A program made the position numbers and the translations under genes. A DNA stretch of 64,000 bases from Pseudomonas sp. GM41(2012). Its GTDB lineage: Bacteria; Pseudomonadota; Gammaproteobacteria; Pseudomonadales; Pseudomonadaceae. The notes below the pieces were generated by a model that saw only the letters and a program-made list of their open reading frames with translations, was not told the DNA's origin and did not search any database. The stretch spans positions 1,240,001-1,304,000 of the forward strand of contig NZ_AKJN02000006.1 in NCBI RefSeq assembly GCF_000282315.2. Reading direction: 5' to 3'. This document shows, piece after piece, positions 45,009 through 54,237 of this stretch; position 1 is the stretch's first letter, and each line of letters opens with the position of its first letter.

Positions 45009-45227
45009 ATGCCAAAAAGAGAAAACTTCAGCACATCATTGAAATGTCCTAATTGCAAGTTGGTTGGCCGTGCCGGGTGGTCTGAAAATGAAAACCCTGT
45101 GCACGGCGACGGTCTGGATTCGACACTTGAGTCTGTGACTGATGGATTTTTAATAGGCCACAATAAAAACCTGCAAGGTGACACTAAAATCTTGTGTTCA
45201 AAGTGCAACATTACGATCGTCAATTGA
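45009..45227 (+). CDS. Small zinc-ribbon protein, unknown function
   Basis: 72 residues with two CxxC pairs: LKCPNCKL near the start and ILCSKCNI near the end, a classic zinc ribbon. The middle is acidic and polar. ACGGAGTCAAT precedes the ATG. It lies in the AT-rich islet 107 nt after the RHH/EVE gene and could be co-transcribed with it. Confidence 0.7.
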   Translation: MPKRENFSTSLKCPNCKLVGRAGWSENENPVHGDGLDSTLESVTDGFLIGHNKNLQGDTKILCSKCNITIVN

Positions 45228-45287
45228 GCATACAAGAGGGTGATCAACCTATTGGTTCAAATAGGTTGAGCATTTCCCACCTTAAAC

Positions 45288-45899
45288 CTACAAATTTATT
45301 GACTCATTCGCCTGCATTAAAATTGCGATCATATTAGGAAATAGAAACTTACGAAATGTTCCCACTGGATAAGCGTTCATACGCTGCTGAAGCGATTTTA
45401 CCCCAATCGCCTTATTTACATTTATTACAATTTGAGTAGGAACCGATTGATTTGGCGTAGACTTAATATTGTTCAGGACATTATCAAACAGTCGCCCAGG
45501 CATTGCCGGTTGCAAAGTCAGAGCCAAGTACAAACGAATTGCTGTGGCCACCTCTTGATTAAGTGGGCTTACTGAGACTGTAGTTCCCGCGCTCGCCCCT
45601 ACTCCCGAATTTGCGCCTGAGACAACAGAAGTACTAATCAACGGATTGAAGAGCGGTAAGGCATTATGCCCGGTCAGTTTCAGAAACTGCTTTGCGCAAT
45701 TATCCCCCACAAAAAAATTACTCAACACCTTTGTTATACGGTGCTCCGCAGAAAACTGATAGTACACATCCGTCAATTCTTTTCGACAGCAACTATAAAT
45801 AGTCTGCCCGGGCAACAACTGAATATGTTCAATAGGCCGAATAACATATTCGCGCACAATCTTGTTTTTTTTGACCCCGTGACAATCCTGAATACTCAT
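45288..45899 (-). CDS. Hypothetical islet protein with possible zinc-binding module
   Basis: 203 residues. The family is not recognised. YSCCRKELTDVYYQFSAEHR and FFVGDNCAKQFLKLTGH resemble the 'C-C ... VGxxCxxxF' pattern of small treble-clef zinc modules. A Ser/Gly/Val-rich linker (about 100-120) precedes a helical C-terminal half. It is on the - strand, 69 nt after the RES-domain gene, probably the second gene of that transcript. Confidence 0.6.
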   Translation of the reverse strand: MSIQDCHGVKKNKIVREYVIRPIEHIQLLPGQTIYSCCRKELTDVYYQFSAEHRITKVLSNFFVGDNCAKQFLKLTGHNALPLFNPLISTSVVSGANSGVGASAGTTVSVSPLNQEVATAIRLYLALTLQPAMPGRLFDNVLNNIKSTPNQSVPTQIVINVNKAIGVKSLQQRMNAYPVGTFRKFLFPNMIAILMQANESINL

Positions 45900-45968
45900 C
45901 TCACTTCCTTTTTATCTAGTTACTTCTGGGCATTACGGGCGGATAGATCTGGGCGCTGCCCCTTTCCC

Positions 45969-46865
45969 TCAGCGACAAACAACTCTGCCTTCAGTCGATT
46001 CAAACGAAAAACTATCCGAATTATTGAATTCAAAACACTCCATCTCAGTCAAATACTCGAAGAATCCATTATTATGGACCCCAGTAAGTTTATTCAAGCA
46101 CGAGTAAGACACCTGAAGAAGGTCCGCACTTTCCTTCTTGAATGCGAAATTCACCCCGTACCTATTCTGCATTGAGGGGTACGCTATAGCATCGATATCT
46201 TCATTTGTGGAAAAAATAGCATCAGCCAATATTGACGATAAAATATGGTAACCATCGTCTTGATCATACAAAATATCAGACATGGCACACTCTAATGCCG
46301 AGTAGCCTTTAATAGTTCGGTCAAATCCATCAGCACCAAACAACTCTCTCATTTTCCCCTTAACATAATCAGAATCTCTGGGGCTATTTGAGTAGAGCTC
46401 GCTAAAAAAACCAAGCCTGTACACTTTCAATGGCCTATTGGCAGTAAACCTGGTCAACTGAAACTTCTGCCCTATAAATTCTTCTCCTATACGGGTTTCC
46501 GCCATTGCAGTAAACTCATGAAAAGAAGTATACAAAACGCGAAAAGATGTATTATTCATCCTATCTTTATGTTCAAGGCTTGGGTCAGGGTAAACCAACT
46601 CTTTTCTTGAACCGTAAGGCCTTCCGTCCTTCGCTTTCCGGACCCGGTAGAAACTCCCCCCGCTAATCTCGGAGCCATACCGAAGAAAAGATGTAAAACT
46701 ACAAAAATATTTTTTTATTTCATTATATATCCTACCATGTTCAAGCACTTCTTTTCGAAAAGCCTCATCTTCAGAAATCCTTGTCTTTAATATATTAGAT
46801 TGCTCAACAAACGCTCTAACCTCGGCTAAGTTGCATCCCCAAATTGCCATAATCTCACCCAACAT
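45969..46865 (-). CDS. RES domain-containing protein
   Basis: Up to 298 residues; an alternative ATG at 46850 (MAIWGC) follows GGGTGAG and may be the real start. The helical N-terminus (about 1-60) is followed by a RES-like domain: GGSFYRVRK (Arg74), TSFHEFTAMAETRIGEEF (Glu123) and IAYPSMQNRYGVNFAFK (Ser231) match its Arg-Glu-Ser core and YPS-x-x-N block. RES toxins degrade NAD+. No Xre-type antitoxin is beside it, so partner proteins would be the neighbouring unknown genes. Base composition is AT-rich. Confidence 0.7.
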   Translation of the reverse strand: MLGEIMAIWGCNLAEVRAFVEQSNILKTRISEDEAFRKEVLEHGRIYNEIKKYFCSFTSFLRYGSEISGGSFYRVRKAKDGRPYGSRKELVYPDPSLEHKDRMNNTSFRVLYTSFHEFTAMAETRIGEEFIGQKFQLTRFTANRPLKVYRLGFFSELYSNSPRDSDYVKGKMRELFGADGFDRTIKGYSALECAMSDILYDQDDGYHILSSILADAIFSTNEDIDAIAYPSMQNRYGVNFAFKKESADLLQVSYSCLNKLTGVHNNGFFEYLTEMECFEFNNSDSFSFESTEGRVVCR

Positions 46866-46993
46866 TAGTTTTAATTATCGCTACAGGCCACCCAACTAAA
46901 ACTTAGCCTAAGACTAAAAAAAGCGACAGATCTATTTATTAAATAGACTCACCTTTTTATTGATTTTGACCAGTTGCTAGGGGGCTTGATGTT

Positions 46994-47707
46994 TCACAAT
47001 TGTATTACACGCACCTTTCTTTTTTCTTTTTTTGACTCGCGCCAGACCTCTACACGAAATTGTTGACCAATAAGTGGTTCTGGCTTAGGGCGCGGTGAGC
47101 GCGGTGAGCGCGGTTGGCGCTTTTTATTTCCGACCTGTAGAAAAACGTCTTGCTCAAAAGTATTTAGAGGTAACGTTAATTGCTTTGCTAGTAGAGGAGT
47201 GTTTTCAAATGAACTTTTCATTTCACTCATGAAGTCTGGCTCGGATTTCGCTTCGTCGCCGAACATGACTTCAGCCTCAAGCATTGCTTGTTCAGCCGTA
47301 ATTTTTCCTTGCTGAACTTTAAAAAAAAGGTGTTGCAGCGCACCTAAAGAACCACTATGTTTTTTGATTTTTGGTTTGACTTCATTAGAAGAGAAAGGCG
47401 TAGTCGCGTGAGTAGCCAGAAAATCGCCTATTGAGCTTATTTGGCCTTGTATTGTTTGAACTCCCGATATGAACGAGCCATATTGGCCTACGCCCATATA
47501 AAGAGCGTAAAGAGTTGCTGCAATTTTAGCTCCACCTTTTATTGAGCCCTCTTCAACCTCAAGCGCAAGTGCATAATCTGGGATTTTTAATACTTGCTCG
47601 ACATATGCCTCCCACTCATCAAACAACTTAGTCGAATATTTCTCGAACTCATGCCGTGGCAAGCTCGGTACGTCAATATAAAAATCTGTTGCTCCGAGAT
47701 CGATCAT
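46994..47707 (-). CDS. Hypothetical islet protein with glycine-rich hydrophobic stretch and basic tail
   Basis: 237 residues, not recognised. The N-terminus is acidic. Residues about 52-92 (EEGSIKGGAKIAATLYALYM, GVGQYGSFISGVQTI) form a hydrophobic glycine-rich segment that could insert into a membrane. Residues 100-180 are helical. The C-terminus (about 193-237) is strongly basic with RSPRSPRPKP repeats, mirrored by GCGCGGTGA repeats in the DNA. It ends 128 nt before the RES gene on the same strand. Confidence 0.6.
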   Translation of the reverse strand: MIDLGATDFYIDVPSLPRHEFEKYSTKLFDEWEAYVEQVLKIPDYALALEVEEGSIKGGAKIAATLYALYMGVGQYGSFISGVQTIQGQISSIGDFLATHATTPFSSNEVKPKIKKHSGSLGALQHLFFKVQQGKITAEQAMLEAEVMFGDEAKSEPDFMSEMKSSFENTPLLAKQLTLPLNTFEQDVFLQVGNKKRQPRSPRSPRPKPEPLIGQQFRVEVWRESKKEKRKVRVIQL

Positions 47708-48052
47708 GTTTCATCCATGTACTGTATTGACGCACCCTAACTAAAATTGGGTGACATGCTATGTCGCATCCAAGCGCGACATAGGCGACTCGATCCTTTT
47801 CGAGCATTTCTAGCTACAGGCTATCGTTTTGCCAGCATGGTGTCCACTGACGGCTCTTGCCCGATTACTACCCGTCATGCCAGGCACAGTACTCGACCCT
47901 TGGCAGCCGTTCGAGGAGCCGGATGCGTGTTGCAGTTATGAAATGAAGTCCATTTACTTTGAAAAACCCTGTGCCGCGGTTTCCATTGGGAATTGGTGTT
48001 GGTCGCGGACGCAGCCTTCGGCAGCTGCTACAGGATTGCGTCCGTTTTGAGG
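47708..48052. other. 345-nt gap at the right edge of the islet with an inverted repeat
   Basis: CTATGTCGC (47759-47767) and GCGACATAG (47776-47784) form a perfect 9-bp inverted repeat with an 8-nt loop. It could be an operator or an end of the inserted segment. No convincing gene lies in the gap; the short frames on the + strand have no ribosome site. Confidence 0.45.
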
Positions 48053-48601
48053 TTAGAAGTTGGCTGGGGTGTTAGCACTGATGATTTCCGCCTCATCCGC
48101 CCCAATATTCCGAAACCGATGCGGCAACGTCGTCGGAAAGTAATACCCATCCCCAGCATTCAACACACTAATCTGCCCATCAACCGTCAACTCAACCGTC
48201 CCCCGCGTAACCAGCCCACACTCCTCCCCTTCCGAATGCACAATCGGCTCTTCCCCCGAGCTCGCCCCTGGCGCGTACTGCTCGCGCAACAGCCGCATCT
48301 GCCGACTCGGCACCGAAGCGCCAATCAACAACAACCGCAGCCCATGACGGCCGAGGTCCGGCTGTTCATTAGCGCGGAACACGTATTGATGCTCACGCGG
48401 CGGCTGATCAAAGGTAAAGAAGTCCGCCAAAGACATAGGTATGCCTTCGAGCAGTTTTTTGAGGGAGCTGACGGAGGGACTGACGCGATTTTGTTCGATC
48501 AGGGAGATGGTGGCATTGGTGACGCCGCTACGCCGGGCCAGCTCGCGCTGGGAGAGTTTGTAGCTTTCGCGTACTAATTTGAGTCGTGAGCCCGTGTCCA
48601 T
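48053..48601 (-). CDS. puuR: XRE-cupin transcriptional regulator, PuuR-like
   Basis: 182 residues. The HTH lies at about 7-62 (LVRESYKLSQRELARRSGVT, ATISLIEQNRVSPSVSSLKK) and a cupin sensor domain at about 100-180 (SEGEECGLVTRGTVELTVDG, GDGYYFPTTLPHRFRN). The arrangement matches PuuR, the repressor of putrescine catabolism released by putrescine. It lies beside puuB, puuC and puuA, which supports the call. The stretch between it and puuB contains only REP sequence. Confidence 0.87.
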   Translation of the reverse strand: MDTGSRLKLVRESYKLSQRELARRSGVTNATISLIEQNRVSPSVSSLKKLLEGIPMSLADFFTFDQPPREHQYVFRANEQPDLGRHGLRLLLIGASVPSRQMRLLREQYAPGASSGEEPIVHSEGEECGLVTRGTVELTVDGQISVLNAGDGYYFPTTLPHRFRNIGADEAEIISANTPANF

Positions 48602-48845
48602 GACAGCCTTATGCGAGGAATACTTAAGGGTTATGGGGGTGGATGGCGGGCGACTTTTGGCCGCGAAAACACCGCTTCCCTGTCCCGGAAATTTGAAAGG
48701 CGGGTATTAAATCACGTTTGGTGGTGTTGCTCAGCAGGTTCGATAAATGGTTGGGTAAAAAGGTTGTTTTGTCCTGAGGTTGGGTGGTTTGGCTGTACAG
48801 ACTGTGGATGTGATTGCTGTGTGTCAGTTGGGATTGATGGTGACT

Positions 48846-49330
48846 GGTATGGCCTCTTCGCGAGCAGGCTCGCTCCCACAGTTTGGTTCTGGTTGGTCAC
48901 AGATTTTGTGTCTGCCATGGATCTCTGTGGGAGCGGCGGTGCGACGATTCGACTTGCTCGCGATGGCGGTGTGTCAGTCGATATCAATGTTGACTGTGCC
49001 GCCGTCATCGCGAGCAAGCTCGGCTCCTACAGGGTAGTGGTGTGGCAGGCGCCTTCGATGGTGGCTGGTATGGCCTCATCGCGAGCAGGCTCACTCCCAC
49101 AGTTTGGTTCTTCTGGTTGGTCTCGGATTTTGTGTCTGTCATGGATCTCTGTGGGAGCGGCGGTACGACGATTCGACTTGCTCGCGATGGCGGTGTGTCA
49201 GTCGATATCAATGTTGACTGTGCCGCCGTCATCGCGAGCAAGCTCGGCTCCTACAGGGTAGTGGTGTGGCAGGCGCCTTGATGGGGGCTGGTATGGCCTC
49301 ATCGCGAGCAGGCTCGCTCCCACAGTTTTG
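48846..49330. repeat. Tandem repeat of about 223 bp carrying REP elements
   Basis: Copies start with GGTATGGCCTC at 48846, 49067 and 49290, giving two full units and a partial third. Each has two inverted REP arms (for example TCGCGAGCAGGCTC and GAGCAAGCTCGGCTCC) and GTCAGTCGATATCAATGTTG. Copies differ at several bases, so it is not an assembly artefact of perfect duplication. It lies in an 894-nt gene-free gap between puuR and puuB (48602-49495). Confidence 0.85.
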
Positions 49331-49368
49331 GCGTGGGCGATCACAGGTTTGTGCCCATCATCAATCTG

Positions 49369-49459
49369 CTGTGGGAGTGAGCTTGCTGGCGAAAACGGTG
49401 TGTCAGCCACTTCAATGGCGGCTGACAGGGCCCTTTCGCGAGCAAGCCCGCTCCCACGG
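49369..49459. repeat. REPIN downstream of puuB
   Basis: CTGTGGGAGTGAGCTTGCT is mirrored by CGAGCAAGCCCGCTCCCACGG, with GTCAGCCACTTC/GGCGGCTGAC inside. It follows the tandem array and precedes the stop of puuB. Confidence 0.8.
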
Positions 49460-49495
49460 TTGATCAGTGGTGTTTCCACAGTATCTGCATTGGGG

Positions 49496-50782
49496 TTAGA
49501 TGCCGAAACGGTCGCGCAGTGCGTAGTACGCGGCGCCCATGGCGGTGAGTGGGGCCTGGAAGGTGCGGCCGCCGATCATGGGCATGTGCGGGAGCGAGGC
49601 GAAGGCATCGAAGCGTTCGGCGTCGCCGCGGATCATTTCCGAGATCAGTTTGCCGGCCAGGTGCGAGCAGGTGACGCCGTGGCCGCTGTAGCCTTGCATG
49701 TAGTAGGCGTTTTTCTCGATGCGGCCGAATTGCGGCATGCGGGACATGGTCAGCAGGAAGTTGCCGGTCCAGCGGTAGTCGATCTTCACGTCCTTCAGTT
49801 GCGGGAAGGTCTTGAGGATTTTCGGCTTGATCAGTTGCTCGATGTCGTCCGGTTCGCGGGCGCCGTAGACCACGCCGCCGCCGTACAGCAAGCGGTTGTC
49901 GGCGGTGAGGCGGTAGTAGTCGAGCAGGTAGTTGCAGTCTTCGACGCAGTAGTTGTTTTTGATCAGGCTGCGGGCAACCTTTTCGGACAACGGTTCGGTG
50001 ACGACGATTTGCGAGCCGCACGGCATGCTTTTGCGCGTGACGCGGTTGTCGAGGTCTTGTGGCAGGTAGGCGTTGCCGGCGATCAGCAGGTACTTGGCGC
50101 GGACCACGCCTTTGGCGGTGCGCACGGTGATCGGTTCGCCGTAGGTGATTTCCACTGCGGCCGATTGTTCGTAGATTTTGCCGCCCAGGCCGATGATGGC
50201 CGAGGCTTCGCCGAGGGCCAGGTTCAGCGGGTGGATGTGGCCGCCCTGCATGTCGAGCAGGCCGCCGACGTAGTTGTCGCAACCCACTTCGCGCTTGATG
50301 TCTGCCGCGTCGAGCATTTTCAGGTTTTTGTTGCCGTAGCGTTCCCAGCTGCTTTTCTGCTCGGCCAGGCCTTTGAGTTGCTTTTTGTTCAGCGCGGCGA
50401 AGATGCCGCCCGGGCGGTAGTCGCACTGGATGTCGTAGTGCTGGATGCGCTGACGGATGATGTCGGCGCCTTCGAAGATCATGCTACCGAGGACTTCGGC
50501 GGTTTTGTCGCCGTAGCGTTCTTCGATGACATCGACGTCGCGACTGTAGGAGTTGACCAGTTGGCCGCCGTTGCGACCGCTGGCGCCGAAACCGACTTTA
50601 GCGGCTTCGAGCACGGTCACGCTGTAGCCCGCTTCGGCGAGGAACAGGGCCGAGGACAAACCGGTGTAGCCGGCGCCGATCACGCAGACGTCGCATTCCA
50701 CCAGTTCTTCAAGCACCGGGAAGTCGCCGGTGAAGTTGCGGGTGGCGGCGTAGTAGCTGTTTACATGTGTTGTTTGTTTCAT
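49496..50782 (-). CDS. puuB: Gamma-glutamylputrescine oxidase-like FAD oxidoreductase
   Basis: 428 residues of the DAO family. The FAD motif VCVIGAGYTGLSSALFLAEA is near 31-50; WERYGNKNLKMLD and GYSGHGVTCSHLAGKL near the end are typical. PuuB oxidises gamma-glutamylputrescine to the aldehyde with release of ammonia and hydrogen peroxide. It lies next to a PuuC-like dehydrogenase and a PuuA-like ligase, 57 nt downstream of puuC on the same strand, which supports the assignment over other OrdL-type oxidases. Confidence 0.86.
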   Translation of the reverse strand: MKQTTHVNSYYAATRNFTGDFPVLEELVECDVCVIGAGYTGLSSALFLAEAGYSVTVLEAAKVGFGASGRNGGQLVNSYSRDVDVIEERYGDKTAEVLGSMIFEGADIIRQRIQHYDIQCDYRPGGIFAALNKKQLKGLAEQKSSWERYGNKNLKMLDAADIKREVGCDNYVGGLLDMQGGHIHPLNLALGEASAIIGLGGKIYEQSAAVEITYGEPITVRTAKGVVRAKYLLIAGNAYLPQDLDNRVTRKSMPCGSQIVVTEPLSEKVARSLIKNNYCVEDCNYLLDYYRLTADNRLLYGGGVVYGAREPDDIEQLIKPKILKTFPQLKDVKIDYRWTGNFLLTMSRMPQFGRIEKNAYYMQGYSGHGVTCSHLAGKLISEMIRGDAERFDAFASLPHMPMIGGRTFQAPLTAMGAAYYALRDRFGI

Positions 50783-50838
50783 AGGTTTCTCCGATGGCCG
50801 CTGGCATGTGCCGGCGACCGTCGCTTTTTTTATAGGTG

Positions 50839-52329
50839 TTAGAGCTTGATCCAGGTCGCTTTGAGTTCGGTGTATTTGTCGAACGCGTGCAGCGATTTGT
50901 CCCGACCATTACCCGACTGCTTGTACCCGCCGAACGGCGCGGTCATGTCGCCGCCGTCGTACTGGTTGACCCAGACGCTGCCGGCGCGCAAACCGCGAGC
51001 GAAGGTGTGGGCCTTGCTCAGGTTGCTGGTCCAGACACCGGCGGCCAGGCCGAAGATGCTGTCGTTGGCGATGGCCAGCGCTTCTTCCTCGGTGTCGAAG
51101 GTGATCAGCGACAGCACCGGGCCGAAGATTTCTTCGCGGGCGATGGTCATGGCGTTGGTCACGCCGTCGAAGATCGCCGGTTCCACGTACAGGCCACCGG
51201 TGGCTTCGAGGGTGCGGCTGCCGCCGGCGATCAGTTGCGCGCCCTGGTCTTTGCCGACCTGGATGTAACGCAGCACATTGTCCAGTTGACGCTGATCGAC
51301 GACCGCGCCGACGGTGGTTTCTGGATCGAGGGCGTGCCCCGGTTTCCAGGCTTGCAGCGCTTCCACCAGCAGCGGAATGAACTGCTCGCGGATCGAACGC
51401 TCCACCAGCAAGCGCGAACCCGCGGTGCAGACTTCGCCCTGGTTGAAGGCAATCGCACCGGCCGCCGCTTGTGCTGCCGCGCGCAGATCCGGCGCGTCGG
51501 CGAACACCACGTTCGGGCTCTTCCCCCCAGCTTCGAGCCAGACGCGTTTCATGTTGCTTTGGCCGGAATAGATCAGCAGTTGCTTGGCAATCGCGGTCGA
51601 GCCGGTGAAGGCCAGCACGTCGACGTCCATGTGCAACGCCAGCGCCTTGCCGACGGTGTGACCGTAGCCCGGCAGGACGTTGAACACGCCTTTCGGGATG
51701 CCCGCTTCCAGCGCCAGTTGGGCGATGCGGATGGCGGTCAGTGGCGACTTTTCCGAAGGTTTGAGGATGAACGAGTTGCCGGCCGCGAGGGCTGGGGCGA
51801 ACTTCCAGCTGGCCATGATCAGCGGGAAGTTCCACGGCACGATGGCGGCGACCACGCCCGCAGGTTCGCGGGTAATGAGGCCGAGTTGATCGTGCGGCGT
51901 GGCGGCGACTTCGTCGTAGATCTTGTCGATGGCTTCGGCGCTCCAGCGGATCGCGTTGGCGGTCGCCGGGATGTCGATGTTCATCGAGTCATTGATCGGC
52001 TTGCCCATGTCGAGGGTTTCGAGCAGGGCGAGTTCTTCCTGGTTGGCCAGGATGAGATCGGCGAAGCGGATCAGGATGCGCTTGCGCTCGGCCGGGGCGA
52101 GATTGGCCCAGATGCCGGATTCGAAGGTGCGGCGCGCGACGGCGACTGCCGCATTGGCGTCGGCTTCGTCGGTGCTGGCGACGTTGGCCAGGAAGCGGCC
52201 ATCGACCGGGCTCATGCATTCAAAGGTGTCGCCGCTGAGTGCCGGGCAGTATTGGCCGTCGATGAATGCGCGGCCTTCAAGTGTTAGGGACTGGAAGCGT
52301 TGCTCCCAGTCGCTGCGAGTGTTTGTCAT
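50839..52329 (-). CDS. puuC: Gamma-glutamyl-gamma-aminobutyraldehyde dehydrogenase
   Basis: 496 residues, aldehyde dehydrogenase superfamily. Cys301 is the nucleophile in NQGEVCTAGSR, and the NAD region FTGSTAIAK and the general base stretch LEAGGKSPNVVF are intact. PuuC oxidises gamma-glutamyl-gamma-aminobutyraldehyde to gamma-glutamyl-GABA. The gene is between puuB and puuA on the - strand. The symbol is assigned from family plus context. Confidence 0.88.
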   Translation of the reverse strand: MTNTRSDWEQRFQSLTLEGRAFIDGQYCPALSGDTFECMSPVDGRFLANVASTDEADANAAVAVARRTFESGIWANLAPAERKRILIRFADLILANQEELALLETLDMGKPINDSMNIDIPATANAIRWSAEAIDKIYDEVAATPHDQLGLITREPAGVVAAIVPWNFPLIMASWKFAPALAAGNSFILKPSEKSPLTAIRIAQLALEAGIPKGVFNVLPGYGHTVGKALALHMDVDVLAFTGSTAIAKQLLIYSGQSNMKRVWLEAGGKSPNVVFADAPDLRAAAQAAAGAIAFNQGEVCTAGSRLLVERSIREQFIPLLVEALQAWKPGHALDPETTVGAVVDQRQLDNVLRYIQVGKDQGAQLIAGGSRTLEATGGLYVEPAIFDGVTNAMTIAREEIFGPVLSLITFDTEEEALAIANDSIFGLAAGVWTSNLSKAHTFARGLRAGSVWVNQYDGGDMTAPFGGYKQSGNGRDKSLHAFDKYTELKATWIKL

Positions 52330-52393
52330 GGTTGTGACTCGACGCGGGGAAATTGGGTGGTTGTCTGGCTGATGTGTTCGGCTTGGGATCCAG

Positions 52394-52569
52394 CCCTCAC
52401 CCTAGCCCTCTCCCGGAGGGAGAGGGGACTGACCGAGTTGTCTAAGGAAATTCAGCGACCTGATCGATCCAGTCGATTATGGATTCGATACAAAAGCATC
52501 AGGTCGCAGGAGCTCCCGAGCATCCCCCGGTCAGTCCCCTCTCCCCTTGGGAGAGGGTTAGGGTGAGGG
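52394..52569. repeat. Large inverted repeat (REPIN of the CCCTCACCCTAG type)
   Basis: CCCTCACCCTAGCCCTCTCC at the left is mirrored by GGGAGAGGGTTAGGGTGAGG at the right, and GGGGACTGACCG pairs with CGGTCAGTCCCC inside. It fills the gap between puuA and puuC and would fold into a long hairpin with a central loop of about 80 nt in the transcript. It may separate their expression levels. Confidence 0.85.
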
Positions 52570-52580
52570 CCTTCGCAGAC

Positions 52581-53957
52581 TCAAACCGTATGCAGATACC
52601 AGTTGTACTCAAGGTCCGAGATGGAGTTTTCGAACTCGGCCAGCTCGCTTTCCTTGCACGCCACGAACACGTCGATGTACATCGGGTCGATGTATTTGGC
52701 CATGACTTCGCTGTCGTCCAGCTCGCGCAGTGCATCACGCAGGTTGTTCGGCAGGCTCTGCTCGTTCTGCTCGTAGCTGTTGCCTTCAACCGGGGCGCCC
52801 GGCTCGATTTCGTTGGTCAGGCCGTGGTGAATACCGGCCAGTACCGACGCCATCAGCAGGTACGGGTTGGCATCGGCGCCCGCTACGCGGTGCTCGATGC
52901 GCACGGAGTCCGGCGAACCGGTCGGCACACGTACCGCAACGGTACGGTTGTCGATGCCCCAGCTCGGCGAGTTCGGCACGTAGAACTGCGCGCCGAAACG
53001 ACGGTACGAGTTGACGTTCGGGCAGAGGAAAGCCATCTGCGCCGGCAGGGTCTCGAGCACACCGCCGATCGCGTGACGCAGTGCGGCGTTCTGCTCGGGA
53101 TCCTCGCTGGCAAAGATGTTGTTGCCTTCGTTATCGAGAATCGAAATGTGTACGTGCAAACCATTGCCCGCCTGGCCCGGATACGGCTTGGCCATAAACG
53201 TGGTGTCCATCTCGTGGTCGTAGGCGATGTTCTTCACCAGACGCTTGAGCAACACCGCGTAGTCGCAGGCCTTGATCGGGTCATTGACGTGATGCAGGTT
53301 CACTTCGAATTGCGCCGGGGCGCTTTCCTTGACGATGGCGTCAGCAGGAATGCCCTGCTCTTTCGCGCCTTCGAGGATGTCTTGCAGGCAATCGACGTAT
53401 TCGTCCAGGTCGTCGATCAAGTACACCTGAGTCGACATCGGACGTTTGCCGGAGACCGGCGAGCGTGGCGATTGCGGACGACCGTTCACGTTGTCCTGGT
53501 CGATCAGGTAGAACTCGAGTTCGAACGCGGCGCAGATGGTCAGGCCCATTGCATCGAACTTGCTCACGACCTGACGCAGCACTTCGCGAGGGTCAGCGAA
53601 GAACGGCTGGCCTTCGAGTTCGTGCATGGTCATTAACAGTTGCGCGGTCGGGCGCTTCTGCCAGGGCTCGATGCTGAGGGTATCGGGGATGGGGAAGCAG
53701 ATTCGGTCTGAGTCACCGATGTCCAGACCCAGGCCGGTGCTTTCCACCGTAGAACCGTTGATGTCCAGAGCAAACAGTGACGCCGGGAGGTTGATGCCTT
53801 TTTCGTAAACCTTATGAAGACTGGTGCGTTCGATGCGCTTGCCGCGCACCACACCGTTCATATCCGCAATCAGAAGGTCGACGTACAAAACCTCAGGATA
53901 TTTCTTAAGGAATGCGTTTGCTTCGTTGAGTTGAACGGTACGCAGAGGGACCGACAT
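52581..53957 (-). CDS. puuA: Gamma-glutamylputrescine synthetase, glutamine synthetase family
   Basis: 458 residues. It has the glutamine-synthetase fold with AAFELEFYLIDQD, GNGLHVHISILDNEGNNIFA and RIEHRVAGADANPYLLMASVLAG, and no adenylylation site as in GlnA. PuuA ligates glutamate to putrescine with ATP. In Pseudomonas such genes are also called spuI. It lies first in the - strand series, opposite the PuuD-like gene on the + strand with 280 nt between, probably the PuuR-controlled promoter region. Confidence 0.9.
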   Translation of the reverse strand: MSVPLRTVQLNEANAFLKKYPEVLYVDLLIADMNGVVRGKRIERTSLHKVYEKGINLPASLFALDINGSTVESTGLGLDIGDSDRICFPIPDTLSIEPWQKRPTAQLLMTMHELEGQPFFADPREVLRQVVSKFDAMGLTICAAFELEFYLIDQDNVNGRPQSPRSPVSGKRPMSTQVYLIDDLDEYVDCLQDILEGAKEQGIPADAIVKESAPAQFEVNLHHVNDPIKACDYAVLLKRLVKNIAYDHEMDTTFMAKPYPGQAGNGLHVHISILDNEGNNIFASEDPEQNAALRHAIGGVLETLPAQMAFLCPNVNSYRRFGAQFYVPNSPSWGIDNRTVAVRVPTGSPDSVRIEHRVAGADANPYLLMASVLAGIHHGLTNEIEPGAPVEGNSYEQNEQSLPNNLRDALRELDDSEVMAKYIDPMYIDVFVACKESELAEFENSISDLEYNWYLHTV

Positions 53958-54237
53958 GATGCACCTATTAGCTGTTAATTATTATGTTCACTACCTTGTT
54001 GCGAGCCCAGTCAACCCGAACGGCAAAGTGAAGTCAATAGCGAACACCTGGCCTCTCAACCTTTATTTTCGGGCCTTTCTTGGGCGCGAGAGTGCCAAAT
54101 CAGTCTTGCGCACCGTGTAACCCCTGAAGATCAGACGTGCGGCGTTTAGAATTTTTTACATGAGAGTTGTTAATTAAAATCAACAAGGCTAAGCTCCGGA
54201 AAAGCTCGTTCAAGTGTGAAACTTCGAGGTGATAAAA

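Noticed and set aside
48611..49281. Open frames on the + strand between puuR and puuB
   Set aside because: They are composed of REP repeat sequence and change little between copies because the DNA is duplicated, not because it encodes protein.
49328..50842. A 504-residue open frame opposite puuB
   Set aside because: Starts in REP sequence and runs antisense to a clear FAD enzyme gene.
50836..52287. A 483-residue open frame on the + strand opposite puuC
   Set aside because: Antisense shadow of the aldehyde dehydrogenase gene, which has an intact catalytic Cys and NAD motif.
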